NCBI GenBank assembly: GCA_947501615.1
Contig: CANMWK010000007.1
Location: forward strand, 124,001-188,000
Length of the DNA: 64,000 bases
Reading direction: 5' to 3'
Origin: an uncultured Tenacibaculum sp.
Lineage (GTDB): Bacteria; Bacteroidota; Bacteroidia; Flavobacteriales; Flavobacteriaceae
A model generated the notes under the pieces. The model saw nothing but the letters and a program-made list of their open reading frames with translations. It ran no database searches and was not told where the DNA came from. The position numbers and the translations under genes were made by a program. Shown here piece by piece: positions 43,533 to 52,555 of this stretch. Positions within the stretch are counted from its first letter, which is position 1, and each line of letters begins with the position of its first letter.

Positions 43533-44063
43533 TTATATATTCATAACAACAACTTTCCATAATTGTTGTCCAGCTTCATAAGTACAAAGATCAGAAAACC
43601 CAATAACTTCATGTGCTTTTAAAGATCGAGTATTGTTGGCGTCAATTTCTGTGATAATACTTGTAAACTGACCAGAAAAAGTTGCAGCCATTGTATCATA
43701 CAAACCTCTAAAAATTCCCTTTCCTCTGTATGCTTTGTCAACACAAACTTGTCCCATTACAATAAAATTCGGATGAATATTAAGTTTGTCTATTGCATTA
43801 AACATAGGAACTAAAACAGGAATTTCATTTTTAAATGAAGTAGACATCGATAATGCATAGCCAATAATAGTATCATTGTCTTTTGCAATACTATGCGGAT
43901 GAAGATTATGCATTTTAGAAAGTATTTCTAAATCATGTTCAACAGTTACAAAACCCTGTGTTTTCTTTTCTTCTTCAGAAAGTTGTTTGGGTAAGTTTCG
44001 TTGTTGTAATGCTAAGATTTGTTCTAATTCAGCGGTATTTGAAGTTTTTGTAAAAGTGATCAT
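43533..44063 (-). CDS. GNAT family N-acetyltransferase
   Basis: Protein of 176 residues. The acetyl-CoA binding region is MGQVCVDKAYRGKGIFRGLYD (motif A, ~106-126 with the R/Q-x-x-G-x-G/A core RGKGIF), followed by the motif B segment NTRSLKAHEVIGF (~145-157). The substrate is unknown. It is the first gene of a likely two-gene unit with the membrane-anchored protein downstream, and is divergent from pgk. Confidence 0.82.
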   Translation of the reverse strand: MITFTKTSNTAELEQILALQQRNLPKQLSEEEKKTQGFVTVEHDLEILSKMHNLHPHSIAKDNDTIIGYALSMSTSFKNEIPVLVPMFNAIDKLNIHPNFIVMGQVCVDKAYRGKGIFRGLYDTMAATFSGQFTSIITEIDANNTRSLKAHEVIGFSDLCTYEAGQQLWKVVVMNI

Positions 44064-44152
44064 AAATAAGGAGAAGTTTTACAGTAAACGTTTTCGTTAT
44101 AAATTTAGAGAAATAAGCTTTTTTAATCGTGTTTTTTCTAATTTAGAATAAT

Positions 44153-44160
44153 TATTTTTG
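44153..44160 (+). promoter_or_regulatory. Putative -7 box of pgk
   Basis: TATTTTTG matches TAnnTTTG and lies 40 nt before the ATG at 44201. No exact TTG is found at the -33 distance. Confidence 0.45.
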
Positions 44161-44200
44161 TTGGAATCAACAAAAGAGCAAACTTCTAAAAAAACAAAAA

Positions 44201-45388
44201 ATGAAGACAATCAACGATTTTAACTTTGAAGATAAAAAAGCATTAATCCGTGTAGATTTTAATGTGCCATTAAACGACGAATTTCAAGTAACAGATGATA
44301 CTAGAATTCAGTCAGCTAAATCAACAATCATTAAAATTTTAGAAGACGGAGGAAGTTGTGTGTTAATGTCGCATTTAGGTCGTCCAAAAGGAGTGGATGC
44401 AAAGTTTTCTTTAAAGCATATTGTTGATAAAGTAAGTGAAGTCATCGGCGTACAAGTAAAGTTTGTTGAAGATTGCGTAGGAGAAGCTGCTGAAGCTGCT
44501 GTTGCTGAATTAAAAAGTGGTGAAATCTTATTGTTAGAGAACTTACGTTTTCATGGCGAAGAAAAATCAGGAGATGCTGCTTTTGCAGAACAATTATCAA
44601 AATTAGGAGATGTATATGTAAACGATGCTTTTGGTACAGCACACAGAGCTCATGCTTCTACAGCAGTAATCGCTCAGTTTTTTCCAGAGAACAAATGTTT
44701 CGGACATTTATTAGCGAAAGAAATTGAAAGTATCGATAAGGTATTAAACAATTCAGAAAAACCAGTATTGGCAGTTTTAGGAGGAGCAAAAGTTTCCTCT
44801 AAAATTACAGTAATCGAAAATATTTTAGATAAAGTAGATCACTTAATTATTGGTGGCGGAATGACATTTACCTTTGTAAAAGCACAAGGTGGTAAAATTG
44901 GAGATTCTATCTGCGAAGATGACAAAATGGATTTAGCTTTAGAGATTCTTGAAAAAGCAAAAGCTAAAAATGTACAAATTCACATTCCTGTTGATGTAAT
45001 TGCAGCAAATGCTTTTGATAATAATGCAGAAACTCAAATATCTGATGTAACTCAAATTCCAGATAACTGGCAAGGATTAGATGCTGGTCCGAAATCATTA
45101 GAAAATTTTGAAGCTGTAGTAAACCAATGTAAAACGATTTTATGGAACGGGCCTTTAGGTGTTTTTGAAATGGAAAGTTTTGCACAAGGAACAATAGCTT
45201 TAGGAAACTTTATAGATAATGCTACTAAAAACGGAGCTTTTTCTTTAGTTGGAGGAGGAGATTCTGTTGCAGCTGTAAAACAATTCGGATTTGCAGATAA
45301 AGTAAGTTACGTATCTACTGGAGGTGGAGCAATGTTGGAAAGCTTAGAGGGTAAGGTTTTACCAGGAATCGATGCGATTTTAAATTAA
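44201..45388 (+). CDS. pgk: Phosphoglycerate kinase
   Basis: Protein of 395 residues, the usual bacterial length. It interconverts 1,3-bisphosphoglycerate plus ADP and 3-phosphoglycerate plus ATP in glycolysis and gluconeogenesis. Signatures include [13 protein letters not shown] (~15-27), the SHLGRPKG substrate site (~58-65), [13 protein letters not shown] (~145-157) and the C-terminal [13 protein letters not shown] nucleotide site. It is cytoplasmic and appears to be a single-gene unit followed by a palindromic repeat element. Confidence 0.97.
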   Translation: MKTINDFNFEDKKALIRVDFNVPLNDEFQVTDDTRIQSAKSTIIKILEDGGSCVLMSHLGRPKGVDAKFSLKHIVDKVSEVIGVQVKFVEDCVGEAAEAAVAELKSGEILLLENLRFHGEEKSGDAAFAEQLSKLGDVYVNDAFGTAHRAHASTAVIAQFFPENKCFGHLLAKEIESIDKVLNNSEKPVLAVLGGAKVSSKITVIENILDKVDHLIIGGGMTFTFVKAQGGKIGDSICEDDKMDLALEILEKAKAKNVQIHIPVDVIAANAFDNNAETQISDVTQIPDNWQGLDAGPKSLENFEAVVNQCKTILWNGPLGVFEMESFAQGTIALGNFIDNATKNGAFSLVGGGDSVAAVKQFGFADKVSYVSTGGGAMLESLEGKVLPGIDAILN

Positions 45389-45394
45389 TATGAC

Positions 45395-45576
45395 CCGTTG
45401 TACATTTGGAGCAAAATTCTGTCAATTCGAGTGATTTTTTGGAATAAAATGGAGAAAAATCGTGTCGAGAATAAGAATTTTGACTTAGAAATAGTTCTCG
45501 ATACACTTTTTCGTACCTCAAAGCACTCGAACTGACAGTTTAAAAAAATTAAGTTTCTAGATGCACAACGAGTTAA
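45395..45576. repeat. Long palindromic intergenic element with nested stems
   Basis: Outer arms CGTTGTACAT (near 45397) and ATGCACAACG (near 45561) pair with one mismatch; middle arms CTGTCAATTCGAGTG (45419-45433) and CACTCGAACTGACAG (45524-45538) pair with one mismatch; an inner pair (GTGTCGAGAA with TTCTCGATACAC) completes a long hairpin. It lies between pgk and the aldo/keto reductase gene. The TTCGAGTG/CACTCGAA core looks like a dispersed intergenic repeat of Flavobacteriaceae. Confidence 0.75.
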
Positions 45577-45666
45577 TACAGCAATTTTAATGTAGTAATG
45601 TATCAATTAAATAGAGAAAATTAATTGATACATTTTTACATCGTTAAATTAAATAATTGAACAAAA

Positions 45667-46707
45667 ATGAAATACACAACATTACCAAATACCGATGTTA
45701 AAGTTTCTAAGATTTGTTTAGGAACAATGACTTGGGGTAACCAGAATACAGAAGCAGAAGGATTTGAACAAATGGATTATGCCTTAGAACAAGGTGTGAA
45801 TTTTTTTGATACTGCTGAGTTATATTCTGTTCCTGCAACTCCAGAAACTTATGGAGCTACAGAAAAGATTATCGGGAACTGGTTTAAGAAAACAGGAAAT
45901 AGAGATAAAGTTGTTTTAGCTTCTAAAATAGCTGGAGGTGGAGATTATACAGCGCATATTCGATCTGGAGGTTTAACAGGAAAGAATATTACTGAGGCTG
46001 TTGAAGGCAGCTTACAACGTTTACAAACAGATTATATCGATTTATATCAGTTACACTGGCCAAATCGTGGCGTAAACTGTTTTGGTGTACGTGATTACCC
46101 GTATAAAACTTCAGCAAAAGAAGCAGAAAATCATATTGAAATTTTAGAAACACTTCAAGGTTTAATTAAAGAAGGAAAGATAAAACACGTAGGTTTATCT
46201 AACGAAACTCCTTGGGGAACAATGAAGTATTTACAAGCTGCTGAACAACATGATTTACCTAGAATGGTAACCATTCAAAATTCATATTCATTAATTCACC
46301 GTGGTTACGAATACGGAATGTCTGAAGTTTCTATGCGTGAAGATATCGGACTTTTAGCATATTCTCCTTTAGCACAAGGAGTACTTTCTGGAAAGTATTT
46401 AAACGGAGGAAAGCCAGAAGGAGCAAGAGGAACTTTATTTCCACGTTTTATTGCGCGTTATATGGGAGACGGATCTCAAAATGCAGTGCAAGCATATTTA
46501 TCAATTGCAGAAAAACACGGCTTAACATTGTCTGAATTAGCTTTAGCGTATATTAACCAGTTACCATTTGTAACGAGTAATATTATTGGAGCTACAAGAA
46601 TGGATCAATTAAAAGAGAATATTAACTCGATTCATGTTGAATTAACTGAAGAAATTTTAGAAGAAGTAGAAGCAGTGCACGCAGCAATGCCGAACCCAGC
46701 ACCTTAG
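45667..46707 (+). CDS. NADP(H)-dependent aldo/keto reductase (Tas-like)
   Basis: Protein of 346 residues with a TIM-barrel layout. The catalytic tetrad is Asp and Tyr in FFDTAELYSVP (~47-57), Lys in VVLASKIAGG (~84-93) and His in LYQLHWPNRG (~127-136). The C-terminal NADP-binding segment includes NIIGATRMDQLKENI. It matches the Tas subgroup in length and in the ETYGATEKIIGNW pattern. It reduces aldehydes or ketones; the natural substrate is unknown. A cytochrome c gene begins 4 nt downstream. Confidence 0.9.
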   Translation: MKYTTLPNTDVKVSKICLGTMTWGNQNTEAEGFEQMDYALEQGVNFFDTAELYSVPATPETYGATEKIIGNWFKKTGNRDKVVLASKIAGGGDYTAHIRSGGLTGKNITEAVEGSLQRLQTDYIDLYQLHWPNRGVNCFGVRDYPYKTSAKEAENHIEILETLQGLIKEGKIKHVGLSNETPWGTMKYLQAAEQHDLPRMVTIQNSYSLIHRGYEYGMSEVSMREDIGLLAYSPLAQGVLSGKYLNGGKPEGARGTLFPRFIARYMGDGSQNAVQAYLSIAEKHGLTLSELALAYINQLPFVTSNIIGATRMDQLKENINSIHVELTEEILEEVEAVHAAMPNPAP

Positions 46708-46711
46708 TTTC

Positions 46712-47065
46712 TTGAGTTTAAAAAACAAAATATTTGCATCATACATGGTCGTATTTATTACGATCATGATGATGCTTTTTTATTCTTTACTATTTGCAAA
46801 TACTAATAAAGAATTACTAGGTTGCGGTGTTGTTGATTCTATAAATCCAGTTGAGAAAGAAAAAAGAGCAGGAAGAAAGCTTTTTAATGCAAATTGTGCT
46901 TCTTGTCATAAGTTAGAAAAAGATATGACTGGTCCAGCTTTAAGAGGTGTAAAGTTTGACTCACTTTCTTTACAAGAGTATCTGAATTCTAAAAAACATC
47001 AACCTACTTTTCCACAGTTAAGTATTGAGCAAGTCAATGAAATTTTAAAGTATACGAAAGGTTAA
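46712..47065 (+). CDS. Small c-type cytochrome
   Basis: Protein of 117 residues from a TTG start at 46712. One N-terminal membrane segment (~10-28) acts as a signal anchor. A single haem-c motif CASCH is at ~residues 66-70 with the preceding GRKLFNANC, and MTGPALRGV further on. The distal Met ligand is not obvious; the helix ELNEILKYTKG-like end (EQVNEILKYTKG) closes the fold. It carries electrons in the periplasm. It follows the reductase gene by 4 nt, so co-transcription is likely. Confidence 0.85.
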   Translation: MSLKNKIFASYMVVFITIMMMLFYSLLFANTNKELLGCGVVDSINPVEKEKRAGRKLFNANCASCHKLEKDMTGPALRGVKFDSLSLQEYLNSKKHQPTFPQLSIEQVNEILKYTKG

Positions 47066-47070
47066 TAGTA

Positions 47071-47130
47071 GCTGTCTAAAAAACAATGTCATTCTGATTT
47101 CAGAATCTCACTACGCTAATTTTAAACAGC
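47071..47130. repeat. Palindromic intergenic element related to that at 34.4 kb
   Basis: GCTGTCTAAAA (47071-47081) pairs with TTTTAAACAGC (47120-47130) with one mismatch. The interior holds GTCATTCTGATTTCAGAATC, itself palindromic (TTCTGA/TCAGAA). The GCTGTCTAAAA arm and the GTCATTCTGA-type interior resemble the element at 34383-34464. It lies between two convergent genes and may also end transcription. Confidence 0.7.
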
Positions 47131-47142
47131 TTATTTAGTAAT

Positions 47143-48570
47143 TTATTCCTTCAAAAGATCAATAGTTTGATCTACCCAGCTTTTTTGGTTGTTTAAATAG
47201 AAATCAGGAGTAATACCAATCACTTCATAAGCACGTTGTTTTTTGTATCGACTAGAAGTGCAGCTTAATGTAAAATTATGACATGGAGTTTTTACAGCAC
47301 CAACTTCACCATAACCGACATACCCGCCAGAATTTTCTCCAACTAAAATTGTTTTCTTGCTTTGTTTTGCCCAGAACAAAAGAGTTTCACAAGAACTAGC
47401 ACAATTTTTATTATACAAAATAGCAACCTTTTTTACAGCATTAGGTTTGAATTTCCTGCTCATTCGTCCTCCTTTAGATACAGAAATATAAGAGTTCAAC
47501 TTTGCTTTTTTCATTCGTTCTACTCGTTTTTCAAACCATTTTACTCGATCTTTATCAAAGTTTACGGTATCACTTTTTGCATCTTCATACCAGCTTTCCC
47601 AGATTTTAATATTGTCTTTAGTGATGTATAAATCAACTTTATCGGTTTTGATTTTATTTGTGTAGATAAATTCTAAAAGCGGACTTACATTATCATCACT
47701 TCCTCCACCATTATTACGAACATCAATAATTAAGTAAGGTTGCTTTTTAATTTTATCGAAAGAAGCTTTGTATAGCGAATCGATTTTAGCGGTTCTTTTA
47801 CCAGAAAAAGTAGGGATTCGTAAATAAGAAATACTATCGTTAATTGTTTTAAAATCGTAAGTAGACGGAACATCAATTGCATGATTTACATAAGATTTTA
47901 ATGAAGTTTTAAACCAATGATCTCCCAAAACTCCTTCGTTTAATGAAAATCGACTATCGTATCTAACAGCATGATTTTTTAAATAACTAATTGCTAAAAA
48001 TTCATTTGGAATAGCTGTTTTTTTAAGCTCAAACTTTACTTGCCCTTTTTTCCAAAGTTTTGTTTTAGCATCTAAAATTACACCAACATAATCTCTCAAC
48101 TTAGTTTTACTTGGAATTACAGCAACGGTATATGCATTTTTGATTTCATAAATTCCAAGAATAGTATCTATCGGATATTGTTTTTGATCTACTTTTTCTA
48201 ATGGAATTGTTTCTCTTGAAGTATACGTTTCTGAAGCTAAAAACTGTTGTAATTCTGCTTCATTGTTTTCATCGATATTTTGACTTCTCATGTAAATTGA
48301 AGAATGATTATCTCTAAAAAACTCTACATATTGTAATGTTAATTTATAACAATCGTTTTTCGTTCTGGCTTTCCTTGCTTCTTCAATTAAATTGGTTTTT
48401 AAGGAAGCGTATGTAGCTTTAGTTTTAGAAGTAACATTGTCTTTAAACCCAGGAAGATTGTTTTCATAATAGTTAATTACAAAGTCTAAATCTTTAGAGC
48501 ATTTACATTGTTCTTGAGCAAAAGAAAGATAGGTTAAAAGTAGCAGTGAAAGTGTAAGTAAGTTTTTCAT
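47143..48570 (-). CDS. S41-family C-terminal processing-like peptidase
   Basis: Protein of 475 residues with a signal peptide (ends near SFAQEQC, residue ~20). The peptidase core is in the C-terminal half: PYLIIDVRNNGGGSDDNVSPLLEF (~257-280), then VAILYNKNCASSCETLLFWA (~372-391) with the nucleophile Ser in the CASSCE stretch, and GENSGGYVGYGE. No PDZ domain is evident. Two closely spaced Cys flank the likely nucleophile. It probably acts in the periplasm or outside the cell. It is a single-gene unit convergent with the cytochrome gene. Confidence 0.82.
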   Translation of the reverse strand: MKNLLTLSLLLLTYLSFAQEQCKCSKDLDFVINYYENNLPGFKDNVTSKTKATYASLKTNLIEEARKARTKNDCYKLTLQYVEFFRDNHSSIYMRSQNIDENNEAELQQFLASETYTSRETIPLEKVDQKQYPIDTILGIYEIKNAYTVAVIPSKTKLRDYVGVILDAKTKLWKKGQVKFELKKTAIPNEFLAISYLKNHAVRYDSRFSLNEGVLGDHWFKTSLKSYVNHAIDVPSTYDFKTINDSISYLRIPTFSGKRTAKIDSLYKASFDKIKKQPYLIIDVRNNGGGSDDNVSPLLEFIYTNKIKTDKVDLYITKDNIKIWESWYEDAKSDTVNFDKDRVKWFEKRVERMKKAKLNSYISVSKGGRMSRKFKPNAVKKVAILYNKNCASSCETLLFWAKQSKKTILVGENSGGYVGYGEVGAVKTPCHNFTLSCTSSRYKKQRAYEVIGITPDFYLNNQKSWVDQTIDLLKE

Positions 48571-48752
48571 ATTTGATTTTTCAGTTGTCTTATAAAGACA
48601 TTTAAAATGTACAGTTGTTACACTAATTTTTTTGATTAATAGTGATCTTTAAAAATCAAATTATGAATTTTTCAGTAGAGAAATTGATTTATTTTCCTAA
48701 TAGTAAATTATTGTATCTGAATAGAGAAGTTAATTTTAATTGATAAACAGTA

Positions 48753-48792
48753 ATAAAAAACAAAAGCTCCTAAGAAATATTCTCAGAAGCTT
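48753..48792 (-). terminator. Terminator after trpS
   Basis: On the minus strand an 11-of-13-bp stem (48792-48780 with 48776-48764) is followed by a T-rich run (TTTGTTTTTTATTA). It lies 25 nt after the trpS stop. Confidence 0.7.
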
Positions 48793-48816
48793 AAATTTAT
48801 ATGACTTAGTTTATAA

Positions 48817-49785
48817 CTAGTAACCTACTTTAGCACGCACACGTTGTAAAACATCTTGAGCTACTTTTCTAGCTTTTTCAGCACCAATTGCTAATGCTTC
48901 ATCAATTTCATTTTTGTTCTCCATGTAGTGATTGTATTTTGAACGTACATCAGCAAACTTATCAATAATCAATTCGTATAAAGCTTGTTTAGCATGTCCA
49001 TAACCATAATTCCCGCCTTCATAATTTGCACGCATCTCAGCAATTTGTGCATCAGAAGCTAATAATTTATACAAAGCAAAAACATTATCTCCATCAGGGT
49101 TTTTAGGCTCTTCTAAAGGAGTGCTATCTGTTTGAATTTTCATGATTTGCTTACGTAACTTTTTGTCTGGTAAAAAGATATTAATGACGTTATCACGAGA
49201 TTTACTCATTTTTTCACCATCAACTCCAGGAACTAATTGTGTATGTTCTTGAATTTTTGCTTGTGGCGGAACTAAAGTTTCTCCGACAATATTATTTAGT
49301 CTTTCTGCAACATCTCTTGTCATTTCTAAATGTTGCAATTGATCTTTTCCTACAGGAACAATTTCAGCATCGTACAATAAGATATCAGCAGCCATTAACA
49401 TTGGATAGGTAAATAATCCAGAGTTAACATCTTCTAAACGATCTGCTTTATCTTTAAAACTATGTGCAAGCTTTAATCTGTTATACGGAAAGAAACAATT
49501 TAAATACCAAGTTAACTCAGTTACTTCAGGAATATCACTTTGACGATAAAATACAGTCTTATTCACATCAATACCACAAGCTAACCAAGTAGCAGCTGTA
49601 CTGTATGTGTTTTCACGTAATTGATTTCCGTCTTTAATTTGAGTTAATGAGTGCATATCTGCAATAAATAAAAACGATTCGTTTTCTGGCTGATTAGCCA
49701 TTTCAATTGCTGGTAAAATTGCACCTAATAAATTTCCTAAATGTGGCGTACCAGTACTTTGTACACCAGTTAAAATTCTAGACAT
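48817..49785 (-). CDS. trpS: Tryptophanyl-tRNA synthetase
   Basis: Protein of 322 residues, normal for bacterial TrpRS. It charges tRNA-Trp. The class I signatures are visible: GTPHLGNLLG (HIGH-like, ~12-21) and the KMSKS motif as GEKMSKSRD (~residues 192-200). It starts 2 nt after the upstream gene's stop. A terminator follows. Its presence with the tryptophan dioxygenase in the window reflects chance proximity; they are 29 kb apart. Confidence 0.96.
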   Translation of the reverse strand: MSRILTGVQSTGTPHLGNLLGAILPAIEMANQPENESFLFIADMHSLTQIKDGNQLRENTYSTAATWLACGIDVNKTVFYRQSDIPEVTELTWYLNCFFPYNRLKLAHSFKDKADRLEDVNSGLFTYPMLMAADILLYDAEIVPVGKDQLQHLEMTRDVAERLNNIVGETLVPPQAKIQEHTQLVPGVDGEKMSKSRDNVINIFLPDKKLRKQIMKIQTDSTPLEEPKNPDGDNVFALYKLLASDAQIAEMRANYEGGNYGYGHAKQALYELIIDKFADVRSKYNHYMENKNEIDEALAIGAEKARKVAQDVLQRVRAKVGY

Positions 49786-49786
49786 T

Positions 49787-50587
49787 TTATTTTGTTTCTT
49801 TTAGTATTAAAAAGTCAAACCCATACCCATGATGTAATAATGGTTCTTCATATATGGTTTCACTTATTTTGTCAAATTTTATATTTGGTTTGTGTTCTTT
49901 TGCCAAAATTACAACATCATACTCATCTTTAGGCTTTTTATTAGGGTCATTTGTGATCCATCCCATAGATATTTCATGACCAGTTCCTACATGACCAATA
50001 ATAATCTCAATATTGTTTGCTCTATAAATGCGAGTAGAACTTAAGTAATAGGCTTTTAAATTATCGGTAAATGTAGCACTTCTTTTAAACTCTTGAAAAG
50101 CATTAAGACTTATTGGGTGTTTTTTTGATTTATATATTAAATAATCTTTCTTCTTTTTATGATTGTTTTTTAAAGTAAGTATGTTACATTTTTTCTGAAA
50201 ATCACAAAAAGAAATATATTCAGGATTAAATAAGGTGATATTTTTGTTTTGTGAGACTACGGCTTTTAATTTCTTCTGAAAGACTTCAGTTAATTCCTTA
50301 AGATAATGTTCAGCTTCAACAACTATTTTTTCAGTTTTATCTTTTGAAATCAGTTTTCCGTTTAAGTTGTATGTAGAAATATAATATTCAATATTCCATC
50401 CAATTTCAGCAATTTTAAACTCGGCTGTTTCATCAATAAAGTCAGTTCTATGAATATCTACTGTTAAAGTGATGATATTCTGATCTTGAATTCCAATAGG
50501 AAATATTTTATATTGATATGCAGAGTTACAAGCATTAGCAAGTAATGATTGTAGTATCAAAAAAAGACAAATACAAAAGGTTTTCAT
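49787..50587 (-). CDS. Exported protein, unknown function
   Basis: Protein of 266 residues from the ATG at 50587; a TTG two codons earlier is less likely. The signal peptide (MKTFCICLFLILQSLLANAC) ends in a Cys that might be lipidated, although ANAC is not a strong lipobox. The mature part contains beta-strands and Lys-rich segments (KNNHKKKKDYL). No family was recognised. It lies 1-2 nt before trpS and is probably co-transcribed with it. Confidence 0.55.
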   Translation of the reverse strand: MKTFCICLFLILQSLLANACNSAYQYKIFPIGIQDQNIITLTVDIHRTDFIDETAEFKIAEIGWNIEYYISTYNLNGKLISKDKTEKIVVEAEHYLKELTEVFQKKLKAVVSQNKNITLFNPEYISFCDFQKKCNILTLKNNHKKKKDYLIYKSKKHPISLNAFQEFKRSATFTDNLKAYYLSSTRIYRANNIEIIIGHVGTGHEISMGWITNDPNKKPKDEYDVVILAKEHKPNIKFDKISETIYEEPLLHHGYGFDFLILKETK

Positions 50588-50617
50588 TAGCAATGGTTTT
50601 TAAAAAAATCAATAAGA

Positions 50618-50625
50618 CAAAAATA
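50618..50625 (-). promoter_or_regulatory. Putative -7 box of the trpS unit
   Basis: On the minus strand TATTTTTG matches TAnnTTTG, 30 nt before the ATG at 50587. A TTG lies 15 nt upstream, slightly short of the usual 17-23. Confidence 0.45.
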
Positions 50626-50643
50626 GCCTTTTAAATCTACCAA

Positions 50644-51450
50644 ATGAAAGAAATTACTACATTAGCAATTATGAAATACATAAAGATTCCCTTTCTATTA
50701 TTATGGCGTACATGGTTTTATGTATTAATGTTTGTTGGTATTGTTTTATTGTCGCCAATATTAATTGTGTTATCATCAAGTGAAAAGTTATATCCATATT
50801 TTTGGAAAGTAGCACGTTATTTTTCATATTTCTTGGTTTATGCTATGGGATTTCGTCTTGACATTGAACGAGATGAAGAAATAGATCGAGATAAAAGTTA
50901 TGTGTTTTGTGCAAATCACACTTCTTTTTTTGATATCTGGTTGATGATAATTATGAGTAAAAATCCGATTGTTTTCGTAGGTAAGAAAGAGTTGGTTAAA
51001 ATTCCGGTATTTGGTTTTTTCTACAAACGAGTGGTGATTATGGTAGATCGTAGTAGTGCATCAAGTAGAAGAAAGGTATATGGTTTAGCTAAAAAACGTT
51101 TAAAAGACGGAACAAGCGTTGCAATTTATCCGGAAGGTTTAGTGCCTGAAGAAGGAGTAGTTTTAGCACCTTTTAAAAATGGAGCTTTTAGTTTGGCTAT
51201 AGAGCTTAAAATACCAATAGTTCCTCAAATTTATTTTGATTGTAAACGTTCGTTTTCGTGGAATGTTTTCAAAGGTGGGCCAACCAAATTACGAGCCAAA
51301 CAATACAAATTTATACCAACAGAAGATTTAAAAATAGAAGATCGGATTCAGCTTAAGAATCAACTTTTCGATTTAATGTATACTGAGTTAAGTAACGATA
51401 CACGTTACATGAAAGACACTAATAAAGCTTTAAATGCAGGAGAACAATAA
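50644..51450 (+). CDS. 1-acyl-sn-glycerol-3-phosphate acyltransferase-like protein
   Basis: Protein of 268 residues, or 259 if the ATG at 50671 is used (MKYIKIPFLLLW, a more typical start). Two N-terminal membrane segments precede the catalytic NHTSFFDIW (HxxxxD, ~residues 97-102) and the YPEGLVPEEG motif (~163-172), where family members usually have PEGTRS; this variant occurs in some Bacteroidota homologues. It probably acylates a lysophospholipid at the inner membrane. The hemolysin III gene overlaps its end by 17 nt. Confidence 0.82.
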   Translation: MKEITTLAIMKYIKIPFLLLWRTWFYVLMFVGIVLLSPILIVLSSSEKLYPYFWKVARYFSYFLVYAMGFRLDIERDEEIDRDKSYVFCANHTSFFDIWLMIIMSKNPIVFVGKKELVKIPVFGFFYKRVVIMVDRSSASSRRKVYGLAKKRLKDGTSVAIYPEGLVPEEGVVLAPFKNGAFSLAIELKIPIVPQIYFDCKRSFSWNVFKGGPTKLRAKQYKFIPTEDLKIEDRIQLKNQLFDLMYTELSNDTRYMKDTNKALNAGEQ

Positions 51451-52075
51451 CATAAGTGAATACAGTACAAAAGAAGAGTTTTATAATGTTCTTACTCATG
51501 CGGTAGGTTTATTGGCGAGTTGCATTGCTTTCCCTTTTTTAGTCGCGAAATCTTACGCTTATGAGGGGATTTGGTATCAGTTGAGTTTTATTATTTATGG
51601 TATCAGTTTAATTGCTTTGTATGCAGCTTCAACTTTTTATCACAAAGCAACAAATCCAGTTAAAAGGAAACGACTAAAAGTTTTCGATCATGCAGCAATT
51701 TTTATGCTTATAGCAGGAAGCTATACCCCTTTTTGTTTGGTTGCTTTACAATCGGATTTAGGCTGGAGAATGTTCGTAATTGTATGGAGTTTCGCTTTGG
51801 TAGGAATAATTTTCAAATTGTTTTTTACAGGGAAATTAAAGCACGTTTCTACAGTAATGTATGTGTTGATGGGATGGTTAGTTGTATTTTTTATAAGTCC
51901 GCTATTAGATAGTTTATCAGCAGAAGGAGCAAATAATTTAATTGCAGGTGGAGTTTTTTATACTATTGGTGCGGTGTTATACTCAATTAAGAAAATACCA
52001 TATAACCACGCCATTTTCCATGTATTTGTTTTACTCGGAAGTCTTTGTCACTTTTGGGCTATCTATAATTTGTAA
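51434..52075 (+). CDS. Hemolysin III/PAQR family membrane protein
   Basis: Protein of 213 residues with seven membrane segments. The family motifs are SxxxH-like FYNVLTHAVGLL near the start (~17-28), YHKA (~66-69), DHAAIFMLIAGSYTPF (~83-98) and PYNHAIFHVFVLLGSLCHF (~187-205); the conserved Ser, Asp and His residues form a presumed Zn site. The function is uncertain; PAQR proteins are linked to lipid or ceramide hydrolysis and membrane homeostasis. It overlaps the acyltransferase gene by 17 nt, so it is co-transcribed with it. Confidence 0.9.
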   Translation: MQENNNISEYSTKEEFYNVLTHAVGLLASCIAFPFLVAKSYAYEGIWYQLSFIIYGISLIALYAASTFYHKATNPVKRKRLKVFDHAAIFMLIAGSYTPFCLVALQSDLGWRMFVIVWSFALVGIIFKLFFTGKLKHVSTVMYVLMGWLVVFFISPLLDSLSAEGANNLIAGGVFYTIGAVLYSIKKIPYNHAIFHVFVLLGSLCHFWAIYNL

Positions 52076-52546
52076 TTACCAATCTTTAAAAGGTAATTTG
52101 CTAAGATTCGAGTTGTAATATTTAATATCGCCAGTTACTTCTTTACCTAGCCATTCTGGTTTTTCAAAATATTCGTTTTCAGAAGATAATTCAATTTCTG
52201 CAATAAGTAATCCTTCATTGTCACCTAAGAACTCATCTACTTCAAAAGTGTGATTACCAATAGTTATTAAATAACGGTATTTTTCAATGATCCCTTTTTC
52301 GCACAATTCAAATAAATCTTGAGCTTCTTTTTGTGGTATTTCTTTTTCCCATTCAAATCGAGTAGTTCCAGAAGTATTAGATTTTCCTTTAATAGTTAAA
52401 TAACCTTGATCGTTTTTTAAACGTACGCGAACAATACGCTCTTTATCAGAATTTAAAAAACCTTGTTTGATGTAAACTTTCGTATGCTTTTCATCTTTAA
52501 AACTATTGTTTTTAACTAAAAATTTACGTTCGATTTCTATATGCAT
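52076..52546 (-). CDS. CYTH domain protein (triphosphate tunnel enzyme family)
   Basis: Protein of 156 residues. The hallmark ExExK motif is in IEIERKFLV (~residues 3-11), and the alternating charged strands RIVRVRLKNDQGYLTIKG, TTRFEWEKEIP and GLLIAEIEL line the tunnel. Family members hydrolyse inorganic triphosphate or thiamine triphosphate in the cytoplasm. It is convergent with the hemolysin III gene with no gap and lies 9 nt after the methyltransferase gene on the same strand. Confidence 0.9.
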   Translation of the reverse strand: MHIEIERKFLVKNNSFKDEKHTKVYIKQGFLNSDKERIVRVRLKNDQGYLTIKGKSNTSGTTRFEWEKEIPQKEAQDLFELCEKGIIEKYRYLITIGNHTFEVDEFLGDNEGLLIAEIELSSENEYFEKPEWLGKEVTGDIKYYNSNLSKLPFKDW

Positions 52547-52555
52547 ACACTGTAA

